A stretch of 64,000 bases of DNA, from contig NW_003101646.1 in assembly GCF_000003855.2 (NCBI RefSeq), positions 262,294-326,293 of the forward strand, given 5' to 3'. Source of the DNA: Blastomyces gilchristii SLH14081 (Eukaryota; Ascomycota; Eurotiomycetes; Onygenales; Ajellomycetaceae). Position 1 is the stretch's first letter. The number at the start of each line of letters is the position of its first letter. Positions 11,511 through 24,819 of this stretch are shown piece by piece. Position numbers and translations under genes: made by a program. The notes beneath the pieces were generated by a model, which worked only from the letters and a program-made list of their open reading frames with translations, was not told the origin of the DNA and made no database searches.

Positions 11511-13900
11511 TACTTCTTCCTCTCTAAGACTTCATCTGAGAAGTCTTTTACTGAGTGATTTCATAGAATCAGACTCAGTACTGCAGTAATACTCACTAAA
11601 AATTCTTTACATCTATAAAAAATCTCAGTGAGGAAAAATTCCTTGTTATTATAAAAAGAAAAGAGTCTGTCACTTAGTTTCTTATTCTGTGAGATTCTTT
11701 GTAATCTGCAGATCTTTCTCTGACTATTATACAGATTTATCTCATATCATTCATATAGAAGAGTTTCAGTTGACTCTCAATCATTTTTATAAAATTCTTA
11801 TATAATCATCACACAGATTCATTCTGTATCTTTTAATTTAAAAAGTTTCAGTTGATCTTCAATCATTTTTCTGTGAGATTCTTATATAGTTATCATACAG
11901 ATTCATTCTGCAGATGAATCACTTTCTGTAAGATCACTCTTATCAAAGAGAAGTATTTATAAGTTAATCTTTCACTTATTCTTATAAATTATTATTCTTT
12001 GACACTGTAGAGTTGCAAGGAATTTTTCATTCTTTCATTAACTCTGTAGAATTATAGAATTAAGATGTCTGCAGTCTGCAATCATTCTTTATAGTTATAT
12101 AGAAAGATTCAGATCTGTGATTCATAATCACTCTTTATTTACTAGAGTGATCTGACTGTTTCACAGAATCACTTATAGTATAAATAAACTCTTTTAGAGT
12201 AGTATAAATATCTCAGATCTGTTCATGAAATCTCATCTTCTTTTCTCTTTTTCTATAACAGCTCTTATTCTTATAAACTGTGAGTATCTTTATTTATTCA
12301 TGAAGTGTTTTCACTCAGATAACAGACAGAGAGTATTTCTGACAATGTTTATATATTAATTCAAGAACTTCTTAAGAATAAAAATTTTTCAATTTTAATA
12401 TCTTTATAAATAATGTCTGACTACTACTGAGCTTCTTATAAGTATCTCTGTAATATATCTGATCACTTTCTATCAGCTGATAAAGTAGAAGTATTATTAT
12501 CTGTAACAGTGTCTTTATCTCTCTTAGCTCTGTTATCATATCTGATTTTCAGATCAGCAGTCAACTCTGTGCTTTTCTCAGATCAGCTTCTAACTCTTAG
12601 CAGTGCAGTTCTGCTCTTTACTATAAGTCTCTTTATAAGTAATTTCTTACAGACTCTAGCTAATAGTTTCTACAAAGCTCTCAGTGCTATTAGTACTCTC
12701 TACAGTCTTACAGATCTATAATCATCTCTTCTCTACTCATACAATCTCTGATCAGATATATGTAAATATATTTAAATTCTCTATCAACAGTTCTCACACT
12801 GCAGTGTATTTTCACAATCTCATTATTAATAAGAGATAAGTTCTCAGATACCTGTAAAATCCAGGTAATTAAGATAATATAAATGTTATGAATTTGTGAT
12901 AAGAGTTAATCTGAATAGATAAGCTCTCTCTTTATATCTTAATTATTTCTGAGCTGAATACTTCAGCATAACTGAGAAAGTGAACACAGCTTTGTAAGAG
13001 ATATCTGATTATATATATAGATAATCAGTTCTCAAGACTCTGCTACAACTGTATATACTCTGATATTCAGCTCTCTTGAAGTCTGTGTATTTCTGATAAT
13101 CTTTATATTAAATGCAACAATTGTCTGTACTGCAGATATAATACTCTCTGCTTCTTTGAAGAGAAGAATTAATAGTTATGAAGAGATTGAGTATCATAGA
13201 TATTAAGAATATAAGTATGAATTTTCTTTATTTTTTCTTTAGTAATCTCTAAATTGTATTCACAGTTCTGTTTTTATTTTCTTTATTTTTTAGCTTTTAA
13301 TAAGAATATAATTTTCTCTTTTCTTTGTATACACTGCAGACTGTTCATCTCAGTAGAAACTTATTATCTTTATAGACTAGAATTTATAAATGACAGTGTT
13401 AATATCTTTATTACAATCAGATTCTTAGTGAAGATTATATTATTCTAACTTATCAGAATTCACAGTATAAAAGTCATATCTCAGCTTTCACAGATATCTT
13501 ATCTATCTGAATAATTCTTAAGTGAACTTATTCATCTTATCAGAATACTCTTATCACTGAATCTTGAATCAGAGCTTATAATTTCACTTCTCTGAGTTAA
13601 TAATTTCTTTAATCTGATATTCTTCTTCACTCTCTAATATTTCTTAAATAGAGTGATGAGTCACAGAATTCTCTTCTGAGAATTTCTTATATTCATAGAG
13701 TAAAGAGATATAAAAAACACTATATATTTATAACTCAGATGATAGTTTCAATCTATAGAACTATGAGCTAACTTTCTTTATACTCTTATAAGACTCTGTC
13801 TGTAAGAGATTCAGCTTCTTACTAAATCTCTATATAATAATATTTTTCAGACTCAGTCAGACTCTATTATCTTTCTTAAAACTCTTTATAATATGCTTAA
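11511..13900 (-). other. Element C: integrase C-terminal and 3' region, not resolved
   Basis: This is the stretch between the integrase core and the 3' LTR on the minus strand. A polypurine tract lies at its end. About 12,450-12,760 (minus) has a charged, fairly open frame with a KSTELTADLKIRYDN segment. I could not assign it to a chromodomain or any other domain. The short plus-strand frames here are antisense shadows. Confidence 0.5.
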
Positions 13901-13949
13901 AGTCATAGTATCTTTTCTAATACTCTTAAATCTTTCTCAAGAATTCACA

Positions 13950-14620
13950 GACTTTCTTCTGAATATTCTAAATTCTCTCAGCTTATTCACAGATATTATT
14001 ACACTCTATAGTATACTTTAACAGATTCATCAAGATTATTTATAGATAAGTCTTAATAAGTATCTCAAAGAGAGTTTTATCTATACTGATATATTTTAAG
14101 TTATTATATATAAACTCTATAAGTAATAATCAATACACTCAGTTATTCTAATTATAATTGATAAAGTAATGCAGATACTGTTTTAATATACTTATTAGAT
14201 ATTCTATCTGATTATCTGTCTATTGATGAAAAGTCATACTTAGATCTTATAAGATCTTTAGTATAGTTATCAGATCAGATTAGAACTTCTTTATAAAGAT
14301 TAATTCTCTATCTGAGATAATATTTATAGATAACTTATACAACTGAATCACATTGCAGATAAAGATATAAGTTAAATTCTTTGACTTTAAGTTCTTATAA
14401 GTGAGTATAAAGTGTGCTATCTTGATAAAGCAGTCTACTATTATCAGCATACTGTTAAAACAGGTATTATATATATTCTTACTTTCAGAGAGACTTATAA
14501 GAGTGTTTATTTCTACCTGTTCTCAAGATTTCTGCAGAATGAGTAGAGAAGTAAGTTTGTTATATAATCTGAATCACACTACTCATGAACTCTGATAAAT
14601 AGTATAAGAATTCACTATCT
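13950..14620 (-). pseudogene. Element C: integrase core
   Basis: Minus-strand frames give LIIVDCFIKIAHFI, then NIISDRE and FIKKF, then a TFYP-stop-TDN-stop-TE block and LKQYLHYFINY. These are the DDE core landmarks of Gypsy integrases in the right order. Gln and Trp positions are replaced by stops. Confidence 0.8.
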
Positions 14621-15699
14621 TCTTTATAAGCTCTTATATCTTCAGTCAGAAGTACTTTCTTATAAGTAACTTATAAGTTCTAGTATCTATAAAATAACTT
14701 ATTAGAGAAGAGTAATGATATCTTTTAATAAGTTCTATATATAGAAACTCATTTATAGATACATAAATTCAGCTCTCTCTTTATAAGAGATTATTTAAGT
14801 TTCTTTAATTCTTTATTTCTGCAGAGTTAATCTCTGCTGTGAGCAGTTTCTGAATATACTGAGTATATTCATTCTTTAGTTATAGTTCAGATAATCTGAA
14901 TAAAAGATCTTATAAAAACTTATACTCTGTTTCTTCTTATATCAGATCTTTCATAATACTTCTCAAAGTCTATAAATTCTTCAGATTATAGATACTCTCT
15001 TCAAGAATTCTTACAGAGATTCTCAGAGTGTTAACTCTTAGTATTATAGAGAGTAGTTATATAGACTTCTTTTCTCTCTTCTTCTTCTTCTCTTATAAGA
15101 GATTGAGAGACTCTTCAGTCAATCTCTTTATAACACTCAGTTTAAGTATTCTGTAAAGCTTTTCTATCTTCTCTAATCTCTCTATATCTGTCACTCTGAT
15201 CTTCTTGATATAGTCAGATCTGTGAGAGAATTCATTCACTGAGTTCTTAGTTCTCTTAATATACTCTATCTTGAATTAAAACTTACTCAGTCTCTGAGCT
15301 CAGTGAATCTGCTACTGTGAGAGTTTCTTAATTAAAGTAAACTATTATAAGCTATTATAATCAGTTTTAATAGTAATCACTGTTATAAGATTCTTAAAGT
15401 AGTAATATTAGTAATAGAAGAATTTCACTATTATAAAAAGCTTCTGATTATGAATATTATAGTTAATCTCTATGAGTTATATCTTTTATAAGAAAAAGAT
15501 CACTGAAACTCAGTTCTTATTTAACTGTAGTTATAAGACTATTTCTGAAATTATAAAGAAGAAGATATCTATCTTCAATCTGATTAAGAGTAAGAAATCA
15601 AAGTGAAACAGTATCACTGTGTCTGTAAATATCTATTTCAATCTTATAAAGACTCTGTAAGCTTCTAAGATAAGAAAGTTCTTACAGTTCTCTCTTCTT

Positions 15700-16700
15700 A
15701 ATAATCTTTTCATTCTTTATTTATAGAATGACTTCTTCTTATTTTCACTCTTCAGTATGTCTATAAGAGTCAAGAAGATTCTTATAAATACAAAGATAAA
15801 CTATCTATAGAAATTCACAAAGCTCAGAAAGATCTGAATTTTATAAATATTAGTTAACTCTGATTATAATATAATAGTCTTAACTTATAAAAATTTCATC
15901 TGAATATCATTTATAATAATTACATATTCTAGAAAATTAATCTGATAGATACTGAAGTTATACTTTATAAACTTAATATACAGTTCTATCTTATTTAAGA
16001 TCTTTAACACAGTTTATATATACTCAGTGTGTTCTTTCTTCTTTACAGAGTATATTATCACATTATTCAGATATATTATTATAAAGATATTCAGATATAC
16101 ATGAAGTATTTTATTAATAAAAGACTGAAATACTATAGAGATATTAGTCAAATTAAAAGATATTACTAGATATTTAAATAATCTCAGTACAGTTCTAAAG
16201 ACAGTTTTTCATTTATTCTCAGATTATATTCACAGCTGTGTATATATATTAATTACATTCAGTTGTATAAATATAACAGTTTCTGTGAGACAGTTAATTA
16301 TATTCTCAATCAGAGATAGAAAATAGTAACTCTTTATTATCTTGAAGTTCAGATTACAGTAGTTTATATATAATCTGAAATTTTTATTCTTCTTTTTTAT
16401 AAATATCACAGAGGCTTCTATAGAGATCTGTAAAGATTAGATAAAGTTATTCTTCAGATTCTTCTTTATATAAGTCTGTAAAATCTCTGTCTTATAGTGA
16501 AAGAGCTTATAGATTAGTTCTTAGAAGAGTTTCTACTCTTCTATTAAATCTATTATTAGATTCTTCTTATAATAAGATAAAAGCTCAGCTGTCTTAGCTG
16601 AACTAAATATCTCTGTGAGATCTCAGTATTTCTCTGATATCTGAAGCTTAGTTTTCAAAACTGTGAAGTTCTCAGATATTTACAAAGTTATTATATAGAT
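15700..16700 (-). pseudogene. Element C: reverse transcriptase and connection
   Basis: On the minus strand, INKILHVYLNIFIIIYLNNVIIYS (written here in part as YLNNVIIYS, near 16,070) is followed by KKKEHTE, INFLEYVI and NDIQMN (near 15,930). This is the palm-to-thumb order of Gypsy RT. Both catalytic Asp residues read as Asn, which a G-to-A change produces. Confidence 0.8.
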
Positions 16701-16999
16701 GAGCTTGTCTTCTTTAATTAACTCTATAATATTAACTGATTCTATCTCTGTAAGTAAGTCTATCAACACTGATTGAAAGTATAAACTCAACTTATAGACA
16801 GCTATGTATGAATTATATCTTTGAAGTTATATAAGTCTTAAGTATATATTATCTGTGATGTTCATAATAATTATAGTTTTTATAAATTTTCTTCAAGTTT
16901 CAGAGAGATCTTATAATTCAAAGATAATTCTTATAAGTCTCTCAGCTCTCAGATCTGAGTTCTCATATTCTGCTTATTATAAGAGCAGATTCTCAGTTT

Positions 17000-18334
17000 T
17001 CATTACTCAGTTTATTTACTTTGTAAGCTTTAGAAACACTACAGTGATCTGAGATTCTGAGTTTATTAATACTTTTCATACTTATAGAGTAATAGTACTG
17101 CAGTATAATCTCTCTCTATAAGTATATATTTTCATTAAGAGAGTAACAGATTCAGATATCAGCTTCAAGATTCTTAAGAAGACTGTTACTGACTCTGTTT
17201 ATAACTTCTTAAATTTCTATTTTAATTTATTCAGACAGTTTATGCAGAGATATTCTGATTTAGAATAGATAAAGTAGAGACTCTTTTTCTTAATCTCTTT
17301 ATTATACACTCTATTTATAGAAGCTTATAAAGCTCTTTCTCTCTGCTTAGTAGTCAGATATAAATCTCTCTATATCTTATTATCTTTTCTCAGTAAATCT
17401 ATTCTCTATTATTCTAACTCTTATAGAGTCAGTTAATAATTTACTCTTTACAGATCTGTGACTCTCACAGTGATCTGTAAGTAATGAATAAGAGTTATCA
17501 GTTTCTTCAAAGTCAAGAATTTAGAGTTTTACTCAATGAGCTTGTTCTATATATCTTTATTCAGTCTCTTTATAAATATTATTATTCAGATCTTGTTTCA
17601 AAGCTCTGTTTTCACAGATTTTAATTCATATTATAATTTTATAAAGTGCTGTGAGTAGTCTTTATCAGATTTCTCATCTCTTTTTCTAATATTGATAATT
17701 ACAGCTCAGATATTCTCTATTCAGTTTATAGAGTCTTTTAACTTATTCTCTAGATAGATTTTAAGAACAGATCAGTAGAATCTCTTATAATCATTCTTTA
17801 AATAATTTAGTCAGTTCTTGACTTCAGTGTAATAGAGATCTGTTATTATATAGATAACAGCTTCTTCATCTTTCATAATATACAGTCAGACTTGTAAGTT
17901 AATTTTAAATACAAACTTATAAAAGCTTTTATAGATTGTAGTTTGATAAATAATCTTAAGTAGTTACAGCTTAAGAAAGTTTCTTTTCAGTTTGTAGATG
18001 TTTCTGAAGATTATGTTTAAAGACTCAGTTTAAGAGTGTTTACAGATAGTAAGTATTTCTTATAGAAAAATAACTTAATTCTGTGAAAGATACTTAAGAA
18101 TATTCTTTACTAAGATTGATTTATTCATAAGTTCAGAGAGTTTCTCTGTTACAGATATAGAGAATAATATTCTATAAGTAATTAATAAGTTCTTCAAAAC
18201 TTCTTTTATAGAGATTATTCATAATTCAGATAACTGCTTCTAAGTGTCTACAGTAGAGTTCATAGAGATTGAAGTATATAAGTTTCTAGTTCTTTCAGTT
18301 ATAATAGATAATTGCTGACTGATAAAGCTTGAAA
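17000..18334 (-). pseudogene. Element C: presumed gag region
   Basis: The segment between the 5' LTR and RT on the minus strand, where gag and protease belong. I could not recognise a zinc knuckle or protease motif through the RIP damage, so the label rests on position only. Confidence 0.45.
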
Positions 18335-18592
18335 TGTAAGAATAAGTACTCACAGATAATTATTCAGATATTTGCAGCTTGATATAATATATACTATTAA
18401 CTACTAGAAGTATTCACAGTAGAAAGATAAAATGTAGAAGTTAAATATATAATAGTATTCAAGCTGAGTTATGAATAGTAGTCGCAAACTCCAGTCTATA
18501 TAGTTATGTGTAGTCAAGAGCTGCTAACTCTATTAATTATGTGAGAGATAGAAATAGAGGTAAAGAATCTGTGAGAAGCGGGATTTCTTACA
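18335..18592 (-). repeat. 5' LTR of element C
   Basis: 258-bp direct copy of 11,253-11,510, followed by the CAGAG duplication at 18,593-18,597. Confidence 0.9.
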
Positions 18593-18597
18593 CAGAG

Positions 18598-19236
18598 TCA
18601 CTGTGACACTGTATTTATACTTATATTTAAGAGTTCTTTCATATTATTATTAGACATGATTATATTATTTATCAGATATAATATAATTATATGAATATCT
18701 CATATATTTAAAATGTCAGAACTCTCAGATCTTTCACTGATATTCTCTTATAAGATCTTGTTGCAGAGTCAGAGTAACTAATAAGTAAGCTTCTATTTAG
18801 AAACTCAGTGTTCACTTAACTGATTATTTATTTCTCTATTTCTTACATGTTATTATACATTCAGATATCTTCTCAATAAGTAATCATTTCTAATGAGAAG
18901 ATAGTAAATGTGAATAATTATTTCTAATGAGAAGACAATGAACATTTTTCAAGTATAAGAGGTCTACACTGAATAGATCAGTATTATATTTATAGATCTT
19001 ATATAACAAAGTGAAAAACATTAGAAAAGAAAAAGAAAGAGAAAGTATAGAAATCAGCAATCAGAGTGTATATTTATATGCATACACAGTGATATACACA
19101 GTGCAGCTTCGGGGCGGAAGAATAGAAATTTCATAGGTTTTCAGCTGAGAATCAGTGACTGAGAATCGGAGCTTTCAGCAGGAATCTATGAAGTATAATG
19201 AAATAGTCTATATAATTAATCAGGCGCAGCCTGTCA
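18598..19236 (-). repeat. 3' LTR of element A copy 2 (interrupted by element C)
   Basis: Matches 30,196-31,350 (after removing the MITE) along its length, and part of it matches the inverted LTR piece at 8,563-8,854. On the minus strand it starts TGACAGGCTGCGCCTGATT. Its last ~14 bp lie beyond element C at 11,239-11,252. A short GGGGCGG motif near 19,114 keeps its CpG. Confidence 0.85.
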
Positions 19237-20764
19237 TAGTTAAATATTATTAGCAGAGAGATATTAATAAACATCTTCTTTATTCATATAAATACAGCTT
19301 TGATATCTGTTAATTATTGAAATACTGAGTTCTTCTTAGTAAGTTCTATAAGTGATCTAGTAATATCTGAGAAGTTCTGTATAAATTATTAATAGAAGTT
19401 AGTAAATTCAATGAAGCTTTATACATTTTTCACAGTGTATAAAGCTTCTAATTCAAGAATAGCAGAGATCTTCTCAGAATTCATTCAGATTCTCTTATCA
19501 GCTTCTATGATAAAATCTAGATATTTCATACTCTTGACTTTGAAATTATACTTGTCTATATCTATCAGTAGTTCTGCTTCTTATAGTTATTATAATACTC
19601 TTTATATATGTTCTAAATATTCTTTTCTGAACTCATTAGTAAAGATGAGAATATTATTAAGATAAGCAGATACAAACTTATCAAGAAAATCTCAGAGTAC
19701 TCAGTTAATATACTTCTGAAATATACTGAGAGTATTGATTAATGAAAAAGATATGACTATTTATTTAAAGAGACTATATTATGTTCAGAATACTGTAAAT
19801 CACTTATCTTCTTCAGTGATACAGATCTTATAAAAAGCAGTAATGATATCTAACTTTGTAAATTATTAAGCTTATCTAATATATACTAGAATTTTATTGA
19901 TAAGAGATAAAAAATAACAGTTCTTCTTTATTAATCTGTTCAGTTCTTAATAGTTTACACAGAATCAGAGTTCTCTGTCTGATTTCTTTGCAAAGAGAAT
20001 AGAAGCTATAGCAGAAGAGTTACTAACATATATAAATTCTTTATTCAATAGATCATTGAGTATCTTTCAAAGAAGAAGTTTGTCTCAGAACATATTATAA
20101 AGAAGATCTTATAATAATTCAGAGTCTTTATCATTCTTCTTTTTCAGCTTGATACTGTGATCTACTTCTGAGTCTTGTAAAAGAGATAGATTCATAACAT
20201 TGTCTTATTGAAAGATATCTAGATATTCATGATATTATTGAGAAAGTTTTGTATAAGAATCTATTACTATAACACAGAATAACTTTTCTAGAGCTTTTTT
20301 AATATTGATTAGACTGATAGAGTAGATTACTATATAATTCTGCTATCAGTGATATTATCAGAAGTTCTTTTAAAGTATTTTATAAGTATTAACAGAGATC
20401 TGTGTCAGATTCATTGTCTTATAAACATCATTCTCATGAACTCAATCATTATTAGAGAATATTAGACTTCTGTCTCAAGTGTTTAATAAGATATTTTATT
20501 CAGATAGTCAGACAAGTTCTAATATAAGATTATAGTCAAGATTATCAACTATATATATATAAGTATCTTCATATTGATGTTCTTCAATATCTATGTTTAG
20601 TTTCACTATATAACAGATGCAAATGTCTTTTAAGTTATTAAATTCTATAAGAAGTTGAGATTTTAGTAAGAAAATATGCTGAAGGTTACAGTGTCTTACA
20701 ACTGAAGATTTAATCATTACATAGTAATATAGACTACTGTCTATCATAGCTTTCATATTATACA
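19237..20764 (-). pseudogene. Gypsy A copy 2: protease to RNase H start
   Basis: Minus-strand homologue of copy 1 from about 4,500 to 6,020. It includes protease (MIDSS near 20,730) and the full RT palm, and stops just inside RNase H, where LTR sequence begins directly. Element B interrupts it at the protease codons read NMY|NMK in copy 1. Confidence 0.8.
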
Positions 20765-20931
20765 TGTGGTTCGGAAGAACGTACGACCGCCGGATAATAA
20801 CGCGGCCGCTTCCGAACTTGCTTATGAATGTAAAGGGGCCATAGCGACCACCAATTAATTTAGTGTACAGTATATAAGAAGCCAGCGTACGCCTGTAATT
20901 GTACACTGGCTCAAGCAACCTTTGAATCACA
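20765..20931 (+). repeat. 5' LTR of element B
   Basis: 167 bp. It holds a conserved GC-containing core (AAGGGGCCATAGCGACCACC) and a TATATAAG motif near 20,870, a plausible promoter. The flank is TACA. Confidence 0.92.
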
Positions 20932-21379
20932 TCTGATAGCATGTCTAAAAACTGGTGAGAAGTGCAGGCTTCTTCAGGACATGATAATTTCATCTACAAA
21001 GTGATTCATAGTTATCATGCCAGTGTGATCCTAGAACATCTCAAAAGATAGTATATGAAGAGCAGTGAGTGAAAGAGCATTCAATTAATACTGCTTCACT
21101 TGTTGAAGGAAAACTCCATGCCCAGGTAAATGCCACATATGATACATAAACAGATGAGATATGAGAAAGAAGATGAGAGCAGTGAATGAGATTCAAAGAA
21201 GTCTGCTCTCTATCTAAAAGAAGAATAAAAAGAAAGAGAGATAGTCATCACTGAAGTCATACAATGACAACAGAAATTATATAATGATATAGTGATATAA
21301 TGATATAGCAATATAATGATATAGCAATATAACAATAGATATTATACAATTAACAAGAAATCACTGAAATGAATATCTC

Positions 21380-22640
21380 TTCTAGTCAATACAAATAACA
21401 CCCTTCTCTGCTATCTGAATTGAAAGATATGCAGAACCTTTCAGAGAGTTTACTTAAAGCAGTAAGAAAAGTAACTGAGACTGCTGAATCAGAATCAAAG
21501 CTTCATACATGTACAAGAATTCTAAATGAAATCAAGGTCTTGTGTACACAGTGACAGGCTGAGACAGAAGTCAAACAACAATTGATATTCACTGCAGATC
21601 AAGTATTCACTATGAAGAGCTTCACTGATGCAATTATCATCATCAATAAGAATAGAGAAAACCAGGTCTTAAATCTGCAGTGAAAGATCAAATATTTACA
21701 CAGATAGATAACTACACTGAATCTGAAGATCTCATCACAATCATTCACAATCTCTTCAGAAGTGTACATATTGTCAGAGACTGCTGTGCAGAATGAGAAT
21801 CTGAGTATGAAATATATTAAGTCAGAAGATCTGTCAGAGCTATTAAGCTTTAATAATGACTAAAAAAATGATGCTGCAATCAGCTGGCTAAGTCAGATAT
21901 AATTATATTATTAGATTGAATATGAACTTACAGATAGACAGTTAACAGAATTTTAACAAGTCTTAAGATCTGCTGTGTTTCTATATGAAAAAGTGAAGTT
22001 ATTATAAATGACTGATAAAAAGATGAATCTCACAGACTCAGAGTAATATTCATTCTCACAAACATGAAATGAGTTTTTCAAATGAATCTTGCACAACTTT
22101 GAGAAAGTGAATGTATAAGACAAGTATTACAAACACTTCACTGAGTGTAAATAAGTAGATAATCTTACATCATACTTCATATACTTCAGTTTACACTATC
22201 TCATATTGAATGAAGAGCTTTCAACATCTTTCTGTTTATAGATCTTCATTCATGATCTTACACTTGAGTTGAGAGTGGAATGAAAATGCTTAATCTCACA
22301 GTCAGATACAGTGAAGAAAGTATACAATATTCTCATTGTACAGAAACAAGTGAGTCAATTGTAACAGAAAATACTACAATTGAGTATACTTCAGCAGAGA
22401 ATGAGTAATCAGACTTCTATAACACAAGTCACACACTCAGATATAATAAATCTAGATCTGAATGTCATTACTAAAGCACTGAATTCTCTGAAAAAGAAAT
22501 TCTCTGAGTGAAAATCTTGATATTATAAGCATTGAGCTTGCTTCAACTGCAGATATCAGAATCATGATGCAAAGAATTACACACAGTGTGCACAGTCAAG
22601 AGAAGTAAGAGAGTTAAAAAACTAGCAGAATCAGTGAGCT
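21380..22640 (+). pseudogene. Element B: gag with CCHC zinc knuckle
   Basis: The plus-strand frame ends in a zinc-knuckle-like block near 22,535-22,590: C-FN-C-RYQN-H-DAKN-Y. The last Cys of CX2CX4HX4C reads Tyr, as TGC to TAC would give. Upstream sequence is polar and gag-like, with stops mostly TGA and TAA/TAG. Gag packages the RNA in the virus-like particle. Confidence 0.7.
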
Positions 22641-22789
22641 CAGAGACACTTACTGATATTCTGTGAAAAGTCTTCAAAGTGAAAGAGATGCCTGTGTTAG
22701 ATGATTCTCTGAATTCTGTGAATATTAAGAGAAAGCAGACTTCTGAATGAGATGTGAATAAGAATGATGAAGTGAACATTTATCTCAAT

Positions 22790-23110
22790 ACCTTGAGACC
22801 TGAAATGTTAATATATAAGAGACACTTGAGTAAGAATTGAGAGATAGCTGTAAAAGTGTTAGTGAACACAGAAGCTTCTATACAATATATTGATGATTAT
22901 ATGATTCAAAGACTGAAAGAAATCTGTCAAGTGAAGAATCTCTGATATATAAGATTATCTGATAACTGATATTTAATATTATCTGCAAGAGTAAGAGTTC
23001 TCTTGCACTTCAGAGAATAATCTTACTATATTTAAGTGTGAGAGCTGCAAAACATGAAATACAACCTTATTCTCAGACTTGATTGATTTCAAAGGTTCAA
23101 TTCACAGATT
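22790..23110 (+). pseudogene. Element B: aspartic protease region
   Basis: VLVNTEAS near 22,858 sits where retroviral-type proteases have a hydrophobic-Asp-[ST]-Gly-[AS] active site, with Asp read as Asn. The position between gag and RT supports the call. RIP damage prevents firmer identification. Confidence 0.6.
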
Positions 23111-23429
23111 CAATGATGTACATGTCATATGTAATTAACTGATAAGAAGAGAATGATTCATACAATTCTATCAACTGATATAAGAAGAACATTTCACATC
23201 TCTGATATAGAAGAGTTAAATCTGCTTATACATTAACAAGTAAAGAGAACAATTCACAAGATCTCATCTGAAAGTATTCTGTATATCATACAGGACTCAG
23301 AAGTGAAGAAAACCAAGATAAAGAATATACAGAAGGACAAGTATATAAAGAAGCTTCTGAAGAAGTATAAAAAGATCTTTCAAACAGATCTTTCACTGAA
23401 ATTACTGCTGAAATGAGAATTTGTACATG

Positions 23430-24115
23430 AGATTGACACAGAGGACATAAAATCAGTCAATCAGAATGCATACTCTCTGTCATAAATGCATCTTGAAGAA
23501 CAGAAGTATCAGATCACAGACCTTCTAGAATGTGATCTTATATAATTCTCATCAAGCATGTGAGGCTTCTCAGTTCTATTTATGAAAAAGGCAGATGAGA
23601 AGTGATGAATGTGTATTAATTATTAAGTGCTCAATAAACTTATGATTAAGAATGAATATTCACTGTCATGAATTCAACAACAGTTGAATATGATTGAAAA
23701 CACCTGATATCTATCAAAGATTGATCTTCTCTCAGAATACTGACAGATCTGTATGAGCAAACTGTCAGTTTCATGAACCACATTTAATACACAATAAAGA
23801 AAGTTCAAATTCCTGATAATGTTATTCAGTCTGATAAATACACTTATCATCTTTCAAATAATGATGAATACAATTCTTTATAAACAGAATGAAATCTCAT
23901 GTCTCATATATCTCAATAACATTCTAGTCTTTTCAAACTCATACAATGAATATCTGAAGCATCTTGATAAAGTGCTTATAACTCTGACAGAGTATAAGCT
24001 CTATATTAAATCAACAAAGTGTGTGTTTAAAACAGAAGAGTTAAAGTTTGTAGAATATGTAATGAGTGATGACTGTATACATCTCATCTCAAAGAAATTA
24101 AATGTTATAGTGAAT
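23430..24115 (+). pseudogene. Element B: reverse transcriptase
   Basis: In order: QKYQITDLLE, FMKKADEK, LSKIDLLSEY near 23,717 and YLNNILVFSNSY near 23,910 (YLDD decayed to YLNN). KCVFKTEELKFVEYVMS near 24,020 completes the palm and thumb of a Ty3/Gypsy RT. An open stretch of 99 codons (23,819-24,118) is the longest stop-free piece. Confidence 0.85.
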
Positions 24116-24179
24116 TGACTGCAGCTGAGAAATGTACATCATGTATAACAGTTTCTTAGATTGATCTTATATTATCACA

Positions 24180-24640
24180 GATTCATCAAGGATTTCACAT
24201 GAATATCTGCATCACTCTCAGATCTCTTAAAAGAAATGAATACAAATCTGTGAAAGAAGAAGTTTTATTCAATTATCTGAAATATCATGTACAAAGAGGC
24301 TTTTCTCACACTGAGAGAATGTATAATAATATTCTCAGTGCTTATTCAATCAGATTGTAATAAATCTTTCTACATTGAAACAGATACATCTGAATGAGCT
24401 ATTAAAGACACTCTTCTACAGATGAGCAAGAACAGCAAGCTGCACTCAGTGATGTATGATAATAGAAAACTATCTGATACTGAGCTCAATTATTCAGTGT
24501 ATGAAAAGAAATTGCTAGTAATCAAGCATACACTGATATTATAAGATAGATATATTGACAACAGACATATGATAACAGTGATCACAGATTATGAAAGCCT
24601 CATCTATCTATAATTAATAATAAAACCTTCAAAATACTTA
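24180..24640 (+). pseudogene. Element B: RNase H
   Basis: The frame reads SDCNKSFYIETDTSE near 24,350, then SDTELNYSVYEKKLLVIK near 24,475 and VITDYESLIYL near 24,580. This is the Gypsy RNase H order. Confidence 0.75.
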
Positions 24641-24819
24641 GCACATTGAATCTCAGAGTTTCAAGTGTACAATCTTTATATCAAATACTGAAAGAGATCA
24701 GACACTGTGATGTCTGATGCAATCAGTCACAGACCTGATTTCATGAGTGAGAGTTCTGTAAACCAGATATAAGAGAAGTTCATATTAAACACACTGAGAG
24801 AGTGTAAGAAATCAGAATG

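Larger units (their letters stand above)
11253..18592 (-). mobile_element. Ty3/Gypsy retrotransposon C (7,340 bp, full length, RIP-degraded)
   Basis: Two 258-bp direct LTRs (11,253-11,510 and 18,335-18,592) start TGTAAGAATAAGTACTCACA and end TTTCTTACA. They are flanked by the 5-bp duplication CAGAG (11,248-11,252; 18,593-18,597). The sequence either side of the element rejoins to a continuous LTR of element A. On the minus strand a polypurine tract (AGAGAGGAAGAAG) abuts the LTR at 11,511. RT, with YLNNVIIYS for YLDDVLIYS, is near 16,030-16,130, and integrase is near 14,000-14,600. The order gag-RT-integrase on the minus strand makes it Ty3/Gypsy. All frames are riddled with stops. Confidence 0.9.

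Noticed and set aside
19411..19665. Plus-strand ORF similar to a minus-strand ORF at 5,658-5,864
   Set aside because: Both are the antisense of the same RT segment in A copies 2 and 1. The similarity reflects the repeat, not a gene.
20508..20993. 161-codon minus-strand ORF
   Set aside because: It reads through the 5' LTR of element B into protease of element A copy 2; a junction artefact, not a gene.
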